From Microbacterium aurugineum (lineage in GTDB: Bacteria > Actinomycetota > Actinomycetes > Actinomycetales > Microbacteriaceae), in NCBI RefSeq assembly GCF_023101205.1, contig NZ_CP078078.1, positions 682,001-746,000 of the forward strand: DNA of 64,000 bases. Direction: 5' to 3'. The position numbers were made by a program, and so were the translations under genes. Shown here in pieces: positions 45,294-56,031 of the stretch (position 1 is the stretch's first letter; each line of letters starts with the position of its first letter). The notes under the pieces are model-generated. The model made no database searches and was not told the DNA's origin. It worked only from the letters and a program-made list of their open reading frames with translations.

Positions 45294-45956
45294 ATGGCTG
45301 ACTCCACTCTCGCGCTCGACGTCCTCAAGGCAGACGGCAAGAAGGCAGGCTCCATCGAGCTTCCCGCCGCACTGTTCGACGCCAAGACGAACATCCCGCT
45401 CATCCACCAGGTCGTCGTCGCGCAGCTCGCGGCGGCACGCCAGGGCACGCACTCGACCAAGCGTCGTGGCGAGGTCTCCGGTGCCGGCCGCAAGCCCTTC
45501 AAGCAGAAGGGCACGGGTAACGCCCGTCAGGGTTCCATCCGCGCGCCCCACATGACCGGTGGTGGCATCGTCCACGGCCCGAAGCCGCGTGACTACTCGC
45601 AGCGCACCCCCAAGAAGATGATCGCCGCCGCCCTGCTGGGCGCGCTCAGCGACCGCTTCCGCGGAGACCGCATCCACGCCATCGACTCCTTCGGGATCGA
45701 CGGCACGCCCTCGACCAAGACCGCGGTGAGCTTCCTCACCAACGTCGTCTCGTCGAAGAACGTGCTCGTCGTCATCGAGCGGGGCGACGACGTGACGCTG
45801 AAGAGCATCCGCAACCTGTCGAACCTGCACGTGCTGACGTTCGACCAGCTCAACGCATACGACGTGCTCGTCTCCGACGACATCGTCTTCACCCAGGCCG
45901 CGCTCGAGGGCTTCATCGCCTCCAAGTCCGGCGCCAACCAGGAGGTCTCCGCATGA
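45294..45956 (+). CDS. rplD: ribosomal protein L4
   Basis: 220 residues. L4 reaches into the exit tunnel with its extended loop, here [20 protein letters not shown] followed by [16 protein letters not shown]. In enterobacteria it is the autogenous repressor of the S10 operon; the long structured leader upstream of rpsJ makes this worth testing here too. It overlaps rplW by four bases. Confidence 0.97.
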   Translation: MADSTLALDVLKADGKKAGSIELPAALFDAKTNIPLIHQVVVAQLAAARQGTHSTKRRGEVSGAGRKPFKQKGTGNARQGSIRAPHMTGGGIVHGPKPRDYSQRTPKKMIAAALLGALSDRFRGDRIHAIDSFGIDGTPSTKTAVSFLTNVVSSKNVLVVIERGDDVTLKSIRNLSNLHVLTFDQLNAYDVLVSDDIVFTQAALEGFIASKSGANQEVSA

Positions 45957-46276
45957 GCGAGCAGGCATCTGTTCTCCAGACGGCCCTGAACAAGGACCCG
46001 CGCGACATCATCCTGAAGCCGGTCGTGTCCGAGAAGAGCTACGGGCTCATCGATGAAGGAAAGTACACCTTCCTCGTCGACCCGCGCGCTTCGAAGACCG
46101 AGATCAAGCTCGCCATCGAGAAGATCTTCGGCGTCAAGGTCGCAGGGGTCAACACCCTCAACCGCGTCGGCAAGGCTCGCCGCACCCGCTTCGGAACCGG
46201 CAAGCGCAAGGACACCAAGCGCGCCATCGTCACCCTGAAGTCGGGCACCATCGACATCTTCACGGCAATCGGCTGA
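45953..46276 (+). CDS. rplW: ribosomal protein L23
   Basis: 107 residues, slightly longer than the usual ~100 through a 13-residue N-terminal extension before [16 protein letters not shown]23 sits at the tunnel exit and docks trigger factor and SRP. The loop [20 protein letters not shown] is typical. ATG 45953 overlaps the rplD stop (ATGA). Confidence 0.97.
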   Translation: MSEQASVLQTALNKDPRDIILKPVVSEKSYGLIDEGKYTFLVDPRASKTEIKLAIEKIFGVKVAGVNTLNRVGKARRTRFGTGKRKDTKRAIVTLKSGTIDIFTAIG

Positions 46277-46296
46277 TCCGGGGGATAAGGACAATC

Positions 46297-47136
46297 ATGG
46301 CTATTCGCAAGTACAAGCCCACGACCCCGGGCCGTCGCGGCTCGTCGGTGGCTGACTTCGCCGAGATCACTCGATCGACGCCGGAGAAGTCGCTGCTGCG
46401 CCCGCTCTCGAAGACCGGTGGTCGCAACAACCAGGGCCGCATCACGACCCGTCACATCGGTGGTGGCCACAAGCGCCAGTACCGCGTCATCGACTTCCGT
46501 CGCAATGACAAGGACGGCGTCAACGCCAAGGTCGCTCACATCGAGTACGACCCCAACCGCACCGCGCGCATCGCGCTGCTGCACTACTTCGACGGTGAGA
46601 AGCGCTACATCCTCGCTCCGGCGAAGCTGAAGCAGGGCGACATCGTCGAGTCGGGTGCCGGGGCTGACATCAAGCCGGGTAACAACCTCCCGCTGAAGAA
46701 CATCCCCACCGGTACCGTCATCCACGCGATCGAGCTCCGCCCCGGCGGCGGCGCGAAGATGGCACGTTCGGCCGGTGCATCCGTCCGTCTCGTCGCCAAG
46801 GACGGCCCCTACGCCCAGCTGCGTCTCCCCTCGGGTGAGATCCGCAACGTCGATGCGCGCTGCCGCGCGACCATCGGCGAGGTCGGCAACGCCGAGCAGT
46901 CGAACATCAACTGGGGCAAGGCCGGCCGTATGCGCTGGAAGGGCGTCCGCCCGACGGTCCGTGGTGTCGCGATGAACCCGGTCGACCACCCGCACGGTGG
47001 TGGTGAGGGTAAGACCTCCGGTGGTCGTCACCCCGTCTCCCCGTGGGGCCAGGCGGAGGGTCGTACCCGTCACGCCAACAAGGAAAGCGACAAGTACATC
47101 GTGCGTCGTCGTAACGCCGGCAAGAAGCGCAAGTAG
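46297..47136 (+). CDS. rplB: ribosomal protein L2
   Basis: 279 residues, normal length. L2 joins the subunits and supports peptidyl transfer. It contains [19 protein letters not shown] and the conserved catalytic-region [16 protein letters not shown] 46297 is preceded by GGGGATAAGGA. It lies 20 bp after rplW. Confidence 0.97.
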   Translation: MAIRKYKPTTPGRRGSSVADFAEITRSTPEKSLLRPLSKTGGRNNQGRITTRHIGGGHKRQYRVIDFRRNDKDGVNAKVAHIEYDPNRTARIALLHYFDGEKRYILAPAKLKQGDIVESGAGADIKPGNNLPLKNIPTGTVIHAIELRPGGGAKMARSAGASVRLVAKDGPYAQLRLPSGEIRNVDARCRATIGEVGNAEQSNINWGKAGRMRWKGVRPTVRGVAMNPVDHPHGGGEGKTSGGRHPVSPWGQAEGRTRHANKESDKYIVRRRNAGKKRK

Positions 47137-47148
47137 GAGTAAGAGAAG

Positions 47149-47430
47149 ATGCCTCGCAGTCTTAAGAAGGGCCCCTTCGTCGACGATCACCTGCTTCGCA
47201 AGGTGGTCGTGCAGAACGAAGCCGGCACCAAGAACGTCATCAAGACCTGGTCCCGTCGGTCCATGATCATCCCGGCCATGCTGGGTCACACGATCGCGGT
47301 CCACGACGGACGCAAGCACATCCCTGTGTTCGTGTCCGAGACCATGGTCGGTCACAAGCTGGGCGAGTTCGCGCCCACCCGCACCTTCCGCGGTCACGAG
47401 AAGGACGACAAGAAGGGGCGGCGCCGCTAA
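47149..47430 (+). CDS. rpsS: ribosomal protein S19
   Basis: 93 residues, normal length. It forms part of the 30S head with S13. It begins [14 protein letters not shown] and has [20 protein letters not shown]. It overlaps rplV by one base (TAATG). Confidence 0.97.
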   Translation: MPRSLKKGPFVDDHLLRKVVVQNEAGTKNVIKTWSRRSMIIPAMLGHTIAVHDGRKHIPVFVSETMVGHKLGEFAPTRTFRGHEKDDKKGRRR

Positions 47431-47828
47431 TGGTCGAATCGATCGCACGCGTGCGACACATCCGCGTGACCCCTCAGAAGGCTCGCCGTGTCGTCGCGCT
47501 CATCAAGGGCAAGCAGGCTCAGGAGGCTCTCGCCATCCTGAAGTTCGCGCAGCAGAGCGCCAGCGAGCCGATCTACAAGCTTGTCGCGTCGGCCATGGCC
47601 AACGCGCAGGTGAAGGCGGATCGCGACGGCGAATTCCTCGACGAGCAGGACCTGTACGTGGCGAACGCGTACGTCGACGAGGGCACGACGCTCAAGCGTT
47701 TCCAGCCCCGTGCACAGGGTCGCGCTTTCCAGATCAAGAAGCGCACGAGCCACATCACGGTCGTGCTCTCGACGCCTGAGGCAGCTCCGGCCGCCACGGG
47801 CGACAGCAACAAGAAGGCGAGCAAGTAA
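47430..47828 (+). CDS. rplV: ribosomal protein L22
   Basis: 132 residues. L22 lines the exit tunnel and its beta hairpin ([20 protein letters not shown]) is where macrolide-resistance changes arise; no unusual deletion is seen. A short Ala/Lys tail ([15 protein letters not shown]) extends the C-terminus. It overlaps both rpsS and rpsC by one base. Confidence 0.97.
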   Translation: MVESIARVRHIRVTPQKARRVVALIKGKQAQEALAILKFAQQSASEPIYKLVASAMANAQVKADRDGEFLDEQDLYVANAYVDEGTTLKRFQPRAQGRAFQIKKRTSHITVVLSTPEAAPAATGDSNKKASK

Positions 47829-48583
47829 TGGGACAGAAGGTAAACCCGTACGGCTTCCGTCTCGGCATCACGACGGACCACGTCTCGCGTTGGTTCTCTG
47901 ACTCGACGAAGCCGGGGCAGCGTTACGCCGACTACGTCGCCGAGGACATCAAGATCCGCAACCTGCTCAAGACGCAGCTCGACCGCGCCGGTGTCTCGAA
48001 CATCGAGATCGAGCGCACCCGTGACCGCGTCCGCGTCGACATCCACACCGCCCGTCCGGGCATCGTGATCGGTCGTCGTGGAGCCGAGGCCGAGCGCATC
48101 CGCGGCGACCTCGAGAAGCTCTCGGGCAAGCAGATCCAGCTGAACATCCTCGAGGTCAAGAACCCCGAGGCCGACGCTCAGCTCGTCGCGCAGGGCATCG
48201 CCGAGCAGCTCTCTGCTCGTGTGGCGTTCCGTCGTGCGATGCGCAAGGGTCTGCAGGGCGCTCAGCGCGCCGGCGCCAAGGGCATCCGTATTCAGGTCTC
48301 CGGCCGCCTCGGCGGCGCCGAGATGAGCCGTTCGGAGTTCTACCGCGAGGGTCGTGTGCCGCTGCACACGCTGCGCGCGAACATCGACTACGGCTTCTAC
48401 GAGGCGAAGACCACCTTCGGCCGCATCGGCGTGAAGGTCTGGATCTACAAGGGCGACCTGACCGCGAAGGAGCTCGCTCGCGAGCAGGCCAACGCACCCA
48501 AGGCTCGTCGTGACGACCGTGGTGGCGACCGCCGCCGTGCCCCGCGCAACGAGGCACCTGTCGCAGAAGGAGCGTCGGCATAA
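47828..48583 (+). CDS. rpsC: ribosomal protein S3
   Basis: 251 residues. S3 carries the mRNA-entry helicase activity with S4 and S5. The KH domain motif [17 protein letters not shown] is present, and a C-terminal Arg/Gly-rich tail ([16 protein letters not shown]) follows. It starts ATG 47828 at the rplV stop. Confidence 0.97.
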   Translation: MGQKVNPYGFRLGITTDHVSRWFSDSTKPGQRYADYVAEDIKIRNLLKTQLDRAGVSNIEIERTRDRVRVDIHTARPGIVIGRRGAEAERIRGDLEKLSGKQIQLNILEVKNPEADAQLVAQGIAEQLSARVAFRRAMRKGLQGAQRAGAKGIRIQVSGRLGGAEMSRSEFYREGRVPLHTLRANIDYGFYEAKTTFGRIGVKVWIYKGDLTAKELAREQANAPKARRDDRGGDRRRAPRNEAPVAEGASA

Positions 48584-49002
48584 TGCTCATCCCCCGTAAG
48601 GTCAAGTTCCGCAAGCAGCACCACCCCGGGCGCTCGGGTCAGGCCACCGGCGGCACGAAGGTCTCCTTCGGCGAGTACGGTATCCAGGCGCTTTCGCCCG
48701 CTTACGTGACGAACCGTCAGATCGAGTCCGCTCGTATCGCGATGACCCGTCACATCAAGCGTGGTGGAAAGGTGTGGATCAACATCTACCCCGACCGTCC
48801 GCTCACGAAGAAGCCTGCCGAGACCCGCATGGGTTCCGGTAAGGGTTCCCCCGAGTGGTGGGTCGCCAACGTCAAGCCGGGCCGTGTCCTCTTCGAGGTC
48901 GCGGGTGTCGACGAGCAGCTCGCTCGCGAAGCTCTGACCCGAGCAATTCACAAGCTGCCGCTCAAGGCACGCATCATCAAGCGCGAGGAGGGCGACGCGT
49001 AA
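48583..49002 (+). CDS. rplP: ribosomal protein L16
   Basis: 139 residues. L16 organises the A-site tRNA region of the 50S subunit. It has [17 protein letters not shown] and the conserved WGTK-type replaced region [17 protein letters not shown]. It overlaps rpsC and rpmC by one base at each end. Confidence 0.97.
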   Translation: MLIPRKVKFRKQHHPGRSGQATGGTKVSFGEYGIQALSPAYVTNRQIESARIAMTRHIKRGGKVWINIYPDRPLTKKPAETRMGSGKGSPEWWVANVKPGRVLFEVAGVDEQLAREALTRAIHKLPLKARIIKREEGDA

Positions 49003-49319
49003 TGGCGATCGGCACCAAGGAGCTCGCCCCGGCAGAGCTCGACACATTCGAAGACCAGCGCCTCGTCGAGGAGCTGCGCAAGGCCAAGGAGGAGCTGTTC
49101 AACCTCCGTTTCCAGTCGGCCACCGGCCAGCTGGAGAGCCACGGCCGCATCCGCGCCGTCAAGCGCGACATCGCGCGTCTCTACACCGTGATCCGCGAGC
49201 GTGAGCTGGGCATCCGTGCGACGCCCGCTCCGGTCGAGGCTCCGGCCAAGAAGGCGACCAAGTCGAAGGCGAAGAAGGCGGACTCCGCCGACGACGCCGT
49301 GAAGGAAGAGGCTGAGTGA
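49002..49319 (+). CDS. rpmC: ribosomal protein L29 with C-terminal extension
   Basis: 105 residues against the usual ~65. The L29 core ([34 protein letters not shown]) ends near residue 72. The rest is an Ala/Lys-rich tail ending in an acidic [10 protein letters not shown]29 sits at the tunnel exit next to L23. ATG 49002 overlaps the rplP stop. Confidence 0.95.
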   Translation: MAIGTKELAPAELDTFEDQRLVEELRKAKEELFNLRFQSATGQLESHGRIRAVKRDIARLYTVIRERELGIRATPAPVEAPAKKATKSKAKKADSADDAVKEEAE

Positions 49320-49651
49320 TGGCCACCAAGAAGGAAGCGACTGCGGAGACGCAGGCCGCAGGACACGAGTCGTCCGAGCACGACGTCCGCGACACCGCTG
49401 CACGCGGTTACCGCAAGGCGCGTCGCGGCTACGTCGTCAGCGACAAGATGGACAAGACCATCGTGGTCGAGGTCGAGGACCGCGTGAAGCACCCGCTTTA
49501 CGGCAAGGTCATCCGCCGCACCTCGAAGGTCAAGGCGCACGATGAGGCGAACACCGCCGGCATCGGCGACCTGGTCCTGATCAACGAGACCCGCCCGCTC
49601 AGCGCCACGAAGCGCTGGCGCCTGGTGGAGATTCTGGAGAAGGCCAAGTGA
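49319..49651 (+). CDS. rpsQ: ribosomal protein S17 with N-terminal extension
   Basis: 110 residues from ATG 49319, about 25 longer than typical S17. The extra ~35-residue N-terminus is Glu/Ala/Thr-rich; the core starts at [23 protein letters not shown] at 49316 is an alternative but ATG fits the one-base overlap with rpmC. It ends the S10 block; rplN follows by GTGA overlap. Confidence 0.95.
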   Translation: MATKKEATAETQAAGHESSEHDVRDTAARGYRKARRGYVVSDKMDKTIVVEVEDRVKHPLYGKVIRRTSKVKAHDEANTAGIGDLVLINETRPLSATKRWRLVEILEKAK

Positions 49652-50016
49652 TCCAGCAGGAATCCCGACTCAAGGTCGCCGACAACACCGGCGCCAAGGA
49701 GCTGCTCACGATCCGCGTTCTCGGTGGCTCGAAGCGCCGCTACGCGGGCCTCGGCGACACCATCGTCGCGACCGTCAAGGACGCGATCCCCGGTGGCAAC
49801 GTCAAGAAGGGCGACGTCGTCAAGGCGGTCATCGTCCGCACCAAGAAGGAGGTCCGTCGTCCGGACGGCTCCTACATCAAGTTCGACGAGAACGCCGCCG
49901 TGATCCTGAAGAACGACGGGGAGCCCCGCGGCACCCGTATCTTCGGACCGGTCGGTCGTGAGCTTCGTGACAAGAAGTTCATGAAGATCGTCTCGCTGGC
50001 GCCGGAGGTCATCTAA
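49648..50016 (+). CDS. rplN: ribosomal protein L14
   Basis: 122 residues, the family length. L14 forms an intersubunit bridge and binds the silencing factor RsfS. It begins [17 protein letters not shown]. The start GTG 49648 overlaps the rpsQ stop (GTGA). It opens the spc part of the cluster without a visible new promoter. Confidence 0.97.
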   Translation: MIQQESRLKVADNTGAKELLTIRVLGGSKRRYAGLGDTIVATVKDAIPGGNVKKGDVVKAVIVRTKKEVRRPDGSYIKFDENAAVILKNDGEPRGTRIFGPVGRELRDKKFMKIVSLAPEVI

Positions 50017-50018
50017 TC

Positions 50019-50378
50019 ATGGCGAAGATCAAGAAGGGTGACCTGGTTCAGGTCATCACGGGTGCCACGCAGGAGCGTGGCGGCGACCGCGGTAAGCAGG
50101 GCAAGGTCCTCGACGTCCTTTCCGACAAGAACCGCGTCATCGTCGAAGGCGTGAACTACGTCACCAAGCACACCCGCGTCGGACAGACGCAGCGTGGCAC
50201 CAAGACCGGAGGCCTCGAGACCGTCGAAGCCTCCATCCACATCTCGAACGTCGCACTCGTCGACCCCTCGACCAAGAAGCCGACCAAGGTCGGCCACCGG
50301 GTCGAGGAGCAGACGAAGGACGGCGTGAAGCGCACCGTCCGCGTGCGCTACGCGAAGAAGAGCGGTAAGGACCTCTGA
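50019..50378 (+). CDS. rplX: ribosomal protein L24
   Basis: 119 residues with the KOW motif ([11 protein letters not shown]...GKQGKVLDV). L24 starts assembly of the 50S subunit. It lies 2 bp after rplN and overlaps rplE by one base. Confidence 0.97.
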   Translation: MAKIKKGDLVQVITGATQERGGDRGKQGKVLDVLSDKNRVIVEGVNYVTKHTRVGQTQRGTKTGGLETVEASIHISNVALVDPSTKKPTKVGHRVEEQTKDGVKRTVRVRYAKKSGKDL

Positions 50379-50968
50379 TGAGCACCGACACTGCCGCGCC
50401 GGCTGGCAAGATCCAGCCGCGCCTGAAGCAGAAGTACAACACCGAGATCAAGAAGGCGATGCAGGAAGAGTTCGGTTACTCGAACGTCATGCAGATCCCC
50501 GGACTGGTCAAGGTCGTCGTGAACACCGGTGTCGGCGAGGCAGCTCGCGACAGCAAGGTGATCGATGGCGCGGTCGACGACCTCACCAAGATCACCGGCC
50601 AGAAGCCGATCGTCACGAAGGCCCGCAAGTCCATCGCGCAGTTCAAGCTGCGTGAGGGTCAGGCCATCGGCGCGCACGTCACCCTCCGTGGTGACCGCGC
50701 GTGGGAGTTCGTCGACCGCCTCGTCTCGCTCGCTCTGCCCCGAATCCGCGACTTCCGCGGTCTCTCGGCCAAGCAGTTCGACGGCAACGGCAACTACACC
50801 TTCGGTCTCCAGGAGCAGAGCGTGTTCCACGAGATCGATCAGGACAAGATCGACCGGGTTCGCGGTTTCGACATCACCGTCGTCACCACCGCGAAGACGG
50901 ATGACGAGGGTCGGGCACTGCTCCGCCACCTCGGCTTCCCGTTCCGCTCGGAAGACGCACAGGCGTAA
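50378..50968 (+). CDS. rplE: ribosomal protein L5
   Basis: 196 residues. L5 holds 5S rRNA in the central protuberance. It contains [18 protein letters not shown] and [20 protein letters not shown]. The N-terminal ~15 residues are an extension. A perfect hairpin and then rpsH follow; rpsN, common at this point, is absent. Confidence 0.97.
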   Translation: MSTDTAAPAGKIQPRLKQKYNTEIKKAMQEEFGYSNVMQIPGLVKVVVNTGVGEAARDSKVIDGAVDDLTKITGQKPIVTKARKSIAQFKLREGQAIGAHVTLRGDRAWEFVDRLVSLALPRIRDFRGLSAKQFDGNGNYTFGLQEQSVFHEIDQDKIDRVRGFDITVVTTAKTDDEGRALLRHLGFPFRSEDAQA

Positions 50969-50975
50969 CACCCTT

Positions 50976-51010
50976 GACGGGCTCAGTGGTCTCGTGTCAC
51001 TGAGCCCGTC
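50976..51010 (+). terminator. rplE-rpsH intercistronic hairpin
   Basis: GACGGGCTCAGTG (50976-50988) pairs perfectly with CACTGAGCCCGTC (50998-51010) around 9 nt, 7 bp after the rplE stop. No U tract. It lies where rpsN is found in many other bacteria, just before a fresh -10 box. Confidence 0.65.
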
Positions 51011-51020
51011 GATGTGCACG

Positions 51021-51026
51021 TACAAT
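51021..51026 (+). promoter_or_regulatory. internal -10 box upstream of rpsH
   Basis: TACAAT, close to consensus, in an AT-rich patch that also contains the small palindrome CAATTGAAAATTG (51023-51035). The -35 region is poor. It could restart transcription after the hairpin at 50976-51010. Confidence 0.5.
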
Positions 51027-51100
51027 TGAAAATTGCGTGTCATCGCAGGCCGTCTGTCGTGTAACGGCAGCCGGAACCTCATGAACAAAGGAAAACAACA

Positions 51101-51499
51101 ATGACAATGACAGACCCGGTCGCAGATCTGCTGACCCGTCTGCGCAACGCGAACTCGGCGCACCACGATTCCGTGACCCTGCCGTCGAGCAAGCTCAAGA
51201 CGCACATCGCTGAGATCCTCCAGCAGGAGGGCTACATCGCCGGTTGGGAGACCTCTGACGCTCGCGTCGGGAAGAACCTCACGCTGACGCTGAAGTACGG
51301 TCCCAACCGTGAGCGCTCCATCGCCGGTATCAAGCGCGTCTCGAAGCCCGGTCTCCGCGTCTACGCGAAGTCGACCGAGCTGCCCACGGTCCTCGGCGGC
51401 CTCGGCGTGGCCATCCTGTCCACTTCCTCCGGTCTTCTCACCGACCGTCAGGCTGAGCAGAAGGGCGTGGGCGGAGAAGTTCTCGCCTACGTGTGGTAA
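51101..51499 (+). CDS. rpsH: ribosomal protein S8
   Basis: 132 residues, normal length. S8 binds helix 21 of 16S rRNA and in enterobacteria is the repressor of the spc operon. It has [22 protein letters not shown] 51101 has AAAGGA upstream; a second ATG two codons later is possible. It is preceded by the hairpin and -10 box described above. Confidence 0.97.
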   Translation: MTMTDPVADLLTRLRNANSAHHDSVTLPSSKLKTHIAEILQQEGYIAGWETSDARVGKNLTLTLKYGPNRERSIAGIKRVSKPGLRVYAKSTELPTVLGGLGVAILSTSSGLLTDRQAEQKGVGGEVLAYVW

Positions 51500-51505
51500 T
51501 TCGAA

Positions 51506-52042
51506 ATGTCGCGTATTGGACGACTTCCCATCGACGTTCCTGCGGGCGTGACCGTTTCGGTCGACGGCCGTGAGGTCGCGGTGAAGGGCCCCAAGGGTGA
51601 GCTCACCCTCACGGTGGCCAGCCCCATCGAGGTCGCGGTCGAGGAGAACCAGGTTCTGGTCTCCCGTCCCGACGACGAGCGCGAGTCGCGGTCGCTTCAC
51701 GGCCTGACCCGCACGCTCATCAACAACAACATCATCGGCGTGACCCAGGGATACACCAAGGGTCTCGAGGTCGTCGGCACCGGTTACCGCGTGCAGCAGA
51801 AGGGGAGCTCGGTCGAGTTCGCCCTCGGCTTCTCGCACCCGGTCCTGGTCGACCCGCCCGCCGGCATCACGCTCACGGTCGAGGGCACCACCAAGCTCAC
51901 CGTCAGCGGGATCGACAAGCAGGCTGTCGGTGAGGCAGCTGCGAACATCCGCAAGATCCGCAAGCCTGAGCCGTACAAGGGCAAGGGTGTGCGCTACGCC
52001 GGCGAGAACGTGCGTCGCAAGGCCGGAAAGAGTGGTAAGTAA
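51506..52042 (+). CDS. rplF: ribosomal protein L6
   Basis: 178 residues, normal length, two repeated L6 domains. It begins [16 protein letters not shown] and has the signature [15 protein letters not shown]6 lies near the factor-binding site. It starts 6 bp after rpsH. Confidence 0.97.
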   Translation: MSRIGRLPIDVPAGVTVSVDGREVAVKGPKGELTLTVASPIEVAVEENQVLVSRPDDERESRSLHGLTRTLINNNIIGVTQGYTKGLEVVGTGYRVQQKGSSVEFALGFSHPVLVDPPAGITLTVEGTTKLTVSGIDKQAVGEAAANIRKIRKPEPYKGKGVRYAGENVRRKAGKSGK

Positions 52043-52044
52043 CC

Positions 52045-52404
52045 ATGGCTCTCAAGTCAAAGTCTGACGCCCGCGCGCGTCGTCACGCCCGCCTTCGCAA
52101 GAAGGTCGTCGGCACCGAGGCGCGTCCGCGTCTCGTCGTCAACCGTTCGGCCCGCCACGTCTTCGTGCAGCTGGTCGACGACAGCAAGGGTCACACCGTC
52201 GCGTCGGCTTCGACGCTCGAGACCGACCTGCGCTCGCTCGAGGGTGACAAGACCGCCAAGGCCCGCAAGGTCGGCGAGCTCCTCGCCGAGCGCGCGAAGG
52301 CCGCAGGCGTTTCCGAGGCAGTGTTCGACCGTGGCGGCAACCGCTACGCCGGTCGTGTCGCCGCCATCGCCGACGGCGCCCGTGAGGGGGGTCTGGCACT
52401 GTGA
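52045..52404 (+). CDS. rplR: ribosomal protein L18
   Basis: 119 residues, normal length. L18 binds 5S rRNA with L5. It has [25 protein letters not shown] start and the end [19 protein letters not shown]. It overlaps rpsE by four bases (GTGA). Confidence 0.97.
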   Translation: MALKSKSDARARRHARLRKKVVGTEARPRLVVNRSARHVFVQLVDDSKGHTVASASTLETDLRSLEGDKTAKARKVGELLAERAKAAGVSEAVFDRGGNRYAGRVAAIADGAREGGLAL

Positions 52405-53102
52405 GTGACAACAAGGAGAACGAAGTGACCGAAGCGGCTGCTGCCACTTCCGAGACGGCTGCAGGCACCACGCAGGCAGAGCCGACTCGCGATCAGCGCG
52501 ACGGCCGCCGTGGTGGCCGTGGTGACCGCAACCAGGGTGGCCGCGACCGCAACTCGCGCGACCGTGGTGACAACCAGTTCCTGGAGCGCGTCGTCACCAT
52601 CAACCGTGTCTCGAAGGTCGTGAAGGGTGGTCGTCGCTTCAGCTTCACCGCTCTCGTGGTCGTCGGTGACGGCAACGGTCTGGTCGGCGTCGGCTACGGC
52701 AAGGCCCGTGAGGTCCCCCTGGCCATCTCGAAGGGTGTCGAAGAGGCCAAGCGCAACTTCTTCCGCGTTCCGCGCGTCGGCAGCACCATCCCGCACCCCG
52801 TGCAGGGTGAGGCCGCCGCTGGTGTGGTCCTGCTCCGCCCGGCCGCTGCCGGTACCGGTGTCATCGCCGGTGGTCCGGTCCGCGCCGTGCTCGAGTGCGC
52901 CGGCATCCACGACGTGCTGTCGAAGTCGCTCGGCTCGTCGAACACGATCAACATCGTGCACGCGACGGTCACCGCCCTGAAGCAGCTCGAGGAGCCTCGT
53001 GCGGTCGCCGCACGTCGTGGCCTCGAGTTCGACCAGGTCGCCCCTGCGCGTCTCGTCCGCGCCGAGGCCGAGGCCATCGCCGCACAGAAGGTAGGTGCCT
53101 GA
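52401..53102 (+). CDS. rpsE: ribosomal protein S5 with N-terminal extension
   Basis: 233 residues against ~165 in E. coli. The first ~58 residues form an extension, acidic first and then Arg/Gly/Asp-rich ([17 protein letters not shown]). The core starts at [21 protein letters not shown]5 governs decoding accuracy. GTG 52401 overlaps the rplR stop. Confidence 0.95.
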   Translation: MSDNKENEVTEAAAATSETAAGTTQAEPTRDQRDGRRGGRGDRNQGGRDRNSRDRGDNQFLERVVTINRVSKVVKGGRRFSFTALVVVGDGNGLVGVGYGKAREVPLAISKGVEEAKRNFFRVPRVGSTIPHPVQGEAAAGVVLLRPAAAGTGVIAGGPVRAVLECAGIHDVLSKSLGSSNTINIVHATVTALKQLEEPRAVAARRGLEFDQVAPARLVRAEAEAIAAQKVGA

Positions 53103-53287
53103 TGGCCGCGCGACTGAAGGTCACGCAGATCAAGTCCAAGGTGAGCGAGAAGCAGAACCAGCGCGACACGCTGCGCAGCCTCGGTCTCAAGCGGATCGGT
53201 GACACCACCGTCCGCCCCGACGACGCGCAGACGCGCGGTTACGTCAAGACCGTCGCCCACCTCGTCAAGGTTGAGGAGATCGACTAA
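53102..53287 (+). CDS. rpmD: ribosomal protein L30
   Basis: 61 residues, normal length: [20 protein letters not shown] and a C-terminal [11 protein letters not shown]. It overlaps rpsE and rplO by one base at each end, so the three genes are tightly coupled. Confidence 0.97.
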   Translation: MAARLKVTQIKSKVSEKQNQRDTLRSLGLKRIGDTTVRPDDAQTRGYVKTVAHLVKVEEID

Positions 53288-53922
53288 TGGCTGAGAAGAA
53301 CGAGGCCGTCGAGGCTGAGAAGGCCCCGAAGAAGGCTGCAGCCCCCAAGGCCGCCGCCGAGAAGAAGCCTGCTGCGAAGAAGGCTCCGGCCAAGAGCGCA
53401 GCAGCCGACGCCAAGGCTGAGGCTCCCGCCAAGAAGCCGGCTGCCAAGAAGGCTGCGCCCGCGAAGGACGCTCCGGCGTCCCGCCCCGGCGTGCTGAAGG
53501 TGCACCACCTGCGTCCCGTCCCCGGATCCAACACCGCCAAGACTCGCGTCGGCCGTGGTGAGGGCTCCAAGGGTAAGACCGCTGGTCGTGGTACCAAGGG
53601 CACCAAGGCGCGCAACACCGTTCGCGTCGGCTTCGAGGGTGGGCAGATGCCGCTGCACATGCGCACCCCGAAGCTGCGTGGGTTCAAGAACCCGTTCCGC
53701 GTGGAGTACCAGGTCGTGAACCTGGAGAAGCTCGCGGAGCTGTACCCCAAGGGTGGCGACGTCACCGTGGGCGACCTGGTCGCCAAGGGTGCCGTTCGCA
53801 AGAACGAGAAGGTCAAGGTTCTCGGTAACGGCGACATCGCCGTGAAGCTCACCGTTTCGGTCGACAAGGTCTCGGGTTCCGCCGAGCAGAAGATCGTCGC
53901 GGCGGGCGGATCCGTCAAGTAA
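53287..53922 (+). CDS. rplO: ribosomal protein L15 with long Ala/Lys N-terminal extension
   Basis: 211 residues against ~145 in most bacteria. The first ~66 residues consist almost only of Ala, Lys, Pro and Glu in repeats of the kind [11 protein letters not shown]. The core starts at [32 protein letters not shown] residues and is complete. L15 is a late-assembly protein. A 15-bp terminator follows, before secY. Confidence 0.95.
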   Translation: MAEKNEAVEAEKAPKKAAAPKAAAEKKPAAKKAPAKSAAADAKAEAPAKKPAAKKAAPAKDAPASRPGVLKVHHLRPVPGSNTAKTRVGRGEGSKGKTAGRGTKGTKARNTVRVGFEGGQMPLHMRTPKLRGFKNPFRVEYQVVNLEKLAELYPKGGDVTVGDLVAKGAVRKNEKVKVLGNGDIAVKLTVSVDKVSGSAEQKIVAAGGSVK

Positions 53923-53930
53923 CCGCAGTG

Positions 53931-53963
53931 CAAGAGGGGCCGGAGATTCTCCGGCCCCTCTTG
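53931..53963 (+). terminator. terminator between rplO and secY
   Basis: CAAGAGGGGCCGGAG (53931-53945) pairs perfectly with CTCCGGCCCCTCTTG (53949-53963) around ATT, followed by TGGTTTC. A TACCCT box (54049-54054) downstream could restart transcription for secY. Confidence 0.8.
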
Positions 53964-54105
53964 TGGTTTCACACTGCGAGACCTCGCTCTGGGGCCGCAT
54001 CCGGCGGGCCTGGTATCGGTGGCGAATTCCGGGAAGCCCGGTTTGCGTTACCCTGGTCTTTCAGCCGTCCTTCGGGAATCGGCAACCTTTTCAGGAGGAA
54101 CGTCC

Positions 54106-55428
54106 TTGTTTAGCGCCATCGCGCGGATCTTCCGCACCCCCGACCTGCGTCGGAAGATCGGTTTCACCCTCGCCATCATCGCGATCTACCGGCTCGGCTC
54201 CAACGTCCCGGCACCGTTCGTGAACTTCCCGAACGTCGAAGAGTGTCTCGCGGCCAACGCGGGCACCGATGGTCTGCTCGGACTGGTCAACCTCTTCTCC
54301 GGTGGCGCGCTGCTGCAGCTGTCGATCTTCGCGCTCGGCGTCATGCCGTACATCACCGCGACGATCATCACGCAGCTCCTGCGCGTGGTCATCCCGCACT
54401 TCGAGGCGCTGCACAAGGAAGGTCAGGCCGGTCAGGCCCGCCTGACCCAGTACACGCGCTACCTCACGATCGCTCTCGCGCTGCTCCAGTCGACGACCCT
54501 CGTCACGGTCGCGCGCAGCGGTCAGCTCTTCGGGACGACAGATCTCGCGGCCTGCCAGCAGCTCCTGACCAACGACGTGTGGTGGGCGCAGCTGCTCATC
54601 ATCATGGCGATGACGGCCGGTACCGGTCTGATCATGTGGTTCGCCGAGCTCGTCACCGAGCGCGGCATCGGCAACGGCATGTCCCTGCTCATCTTCACCT
54701 CGATCGCCGCGACGTTCCCCGGCGCCATGGGGCTCATCTGGCAGACCAAGGGCTTCGAGGTCTTCCTCCTGGTGCTGCTCGTCGGAATCGTCGTGATGGG
54801 GCTCGTCGTCTTCGTCGAGCAATCCCAGCGAAGGATCCCCGTCCAGTACGCCAAGCGCATGGTCGGTCGCCGTACCTACGGCGGGACGAACACCTACATC
54901 CCGATCAAGGTCAACATGGCGGGTGTGATCCCCGTGATCTTCGCGTCGTCGCTGCTGTACATCCCTGCGCTCATCGCTCAGTTCAACACCCCACAGGACG
55001 GCTCGACGCCGCCCGCCTGGGTCTCGTGGATCAGCGCGAACTTCACGACGGGCAACAGCCCGGTCTACATGGCCGCGTACTTCCTGCTGATCATCGGCTT
55101 CACCTACTTCTACGTGGCGATCACGTTCAACCCGGTCGAGGTCGCGGACAACATGAAGAAGTACGGCGGCTTCATCCCGGGCATCCGTGCAGGGCGTCCC
55201 ACGGCCGAGTACCTCGACTACGTGCTCACCCGCATCACGCTTCCCGGCTCGCTGTACCTCGGTCTCATCGCGCTCATCCCGCTGATCGCGCTGGCCACGG
55301 TCGGCGCCAACCAGAACTTCCCGTTCGGTGGCGCGTCGATCCTGATCATCGTCGGTGTCGGTCTCGAGACGGTCAAGCAGATCGATGCGCAGCTCCAGCA
55401 GCGTCACTATGAAGGGCTTCTCCGATGA
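54106..55428 (+). CDS. secY: protein translocase subunit SecY
   Basis: A 440-residue channel of the Sec translocon with ten membrane helices. It contains the segment RKIGFTLAIIAIYRLGSNVPAP at the start, the plug region after helix 1, and cytoplasmic loops with QSQRRIPVQYAKRMVGRR. TTG 54106 is the start: AGGAGG (54093-54098) lies exactly 7 nt upstream and the protein then begins FSAIARIFRTPDLR, as in relatives. An in-frame start at 54019 would add unrelated residues. It overlaps adk by four bases. Confidence 0.96.
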   Translation: MFSAIARIFRTPDLRRKIGFTLAIIAIYRLGSNVPAPFVNFPNVEECLAANAGTDGLLGLVNLFSGGALLQLSIFALGVMPYITATIITQLLRVVIPHFEALHKEGQAGQARLTQYTRYLTIALALLQSTTLVTVARSGQLFGTTDLAACQQLLTNDVWWAQLLIIMAMTAGTGLIMWFAELVTERGIGNGMSLLIFTSIAATFPGAMGLIWQTKGFEVFLLVLLVGIVVMGLVVFVEQSQRRIPVQYAKRMVGRRTYGGTNTYIPIKVNMAGVIPVIFASSLLYIPALIAQFNTPQDGSTPPAWVSWISANFTTGNSPVYMAAYFLLIIGFTYFYVAITFNPVEVADNMKKYGGFIPGIRAGRPTAEYLDYVLTRITLPGSLYLGLIALIPLIALATVGANQNFPFGGASILIIVGVGLETVKQIDAQLQQRHYEGLLR

Positions 55429-56030
55429 CAGCATCCGCACGTCTTCTCATCGTCGGTCCGCAGGGCTCCGGAAAGGGCACGCAGGGCGTGCGCATCGCCG
55501 AGTTCTACGGCATCCCGGTCGTGTCGACCGGTGACATCTTCCGCGCGAACACCAAGGAGGGCACGCCCCTCGGCCAGCAGGTCACGGCGATCCTCGACAA
55601 GGGCGACCTCGTTCCGGACGAGCTGACGAGCGAGATCGTGCGCGACCGGCTTTCGCAGCCCGACGCCGCGCAGGGCTTCCTGCTCGACGGGTACCCGCGC
55701 AACACCGCGCAGGTCGCTCACCTGGAGTCGTTCCTCGCGGAGCGGGGGGAGGCCCTCGACGCCGTCATCCTCCTCGACGTGCCGCGCGAGGAGAGCCTGT
55801 CGCGTCTGTCCCTGCGCGCGACCGAGCAGGGACGTTCGGATGACACCCCGGAGGCCATCGGCCACCGCCTCGACATCTACGAGCGCGAGACCGCGCCGAT
55901 CCTCGAGGTCTACGGCGCCAAGGGCATCGTCGACCGCATCGACGGCGTCGGCTCCCTCGACGAGATCACCGAGCGCATCGCGGATGCTCTGGCCGCGCGC
56001 GGTCTGCGTCTCGCGGCCTCCGCCTCCTGA
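55425..56030 (+). CDS. adk: adenylate kinase
   Basis: A 201-residue enzyme that interconverts AMP, ADP and ATP. The P-loop GPQGSGKG is at residues 11-18, and DGYPRNTAQ is the AMP-binding segment. It is the short form without a zinc-type LID domain, as usual in actinobacteria. ATG 55425 overlaps the secY stop (ATGA); map follows after one base. Confidence 0.97.
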   Translation: MTASARLLIVGPQGSGKGTQGVRIAEFYGIPVVSTGDIFRANTKEGTPLGQQVTAILDKGDLVPDELTSEIVRDRLSQPDAAQGFLLDGYPRNTAQVAHLESFLAERGEALDAVILLDVPREESLSRLSLRATEQGRSDDTPEAIGHRLDIYERETAPILEVYGAKGIVDRIDGVGSLDEITERIADALAARGLRLAASAS

Positions 56031-56031
56031 G

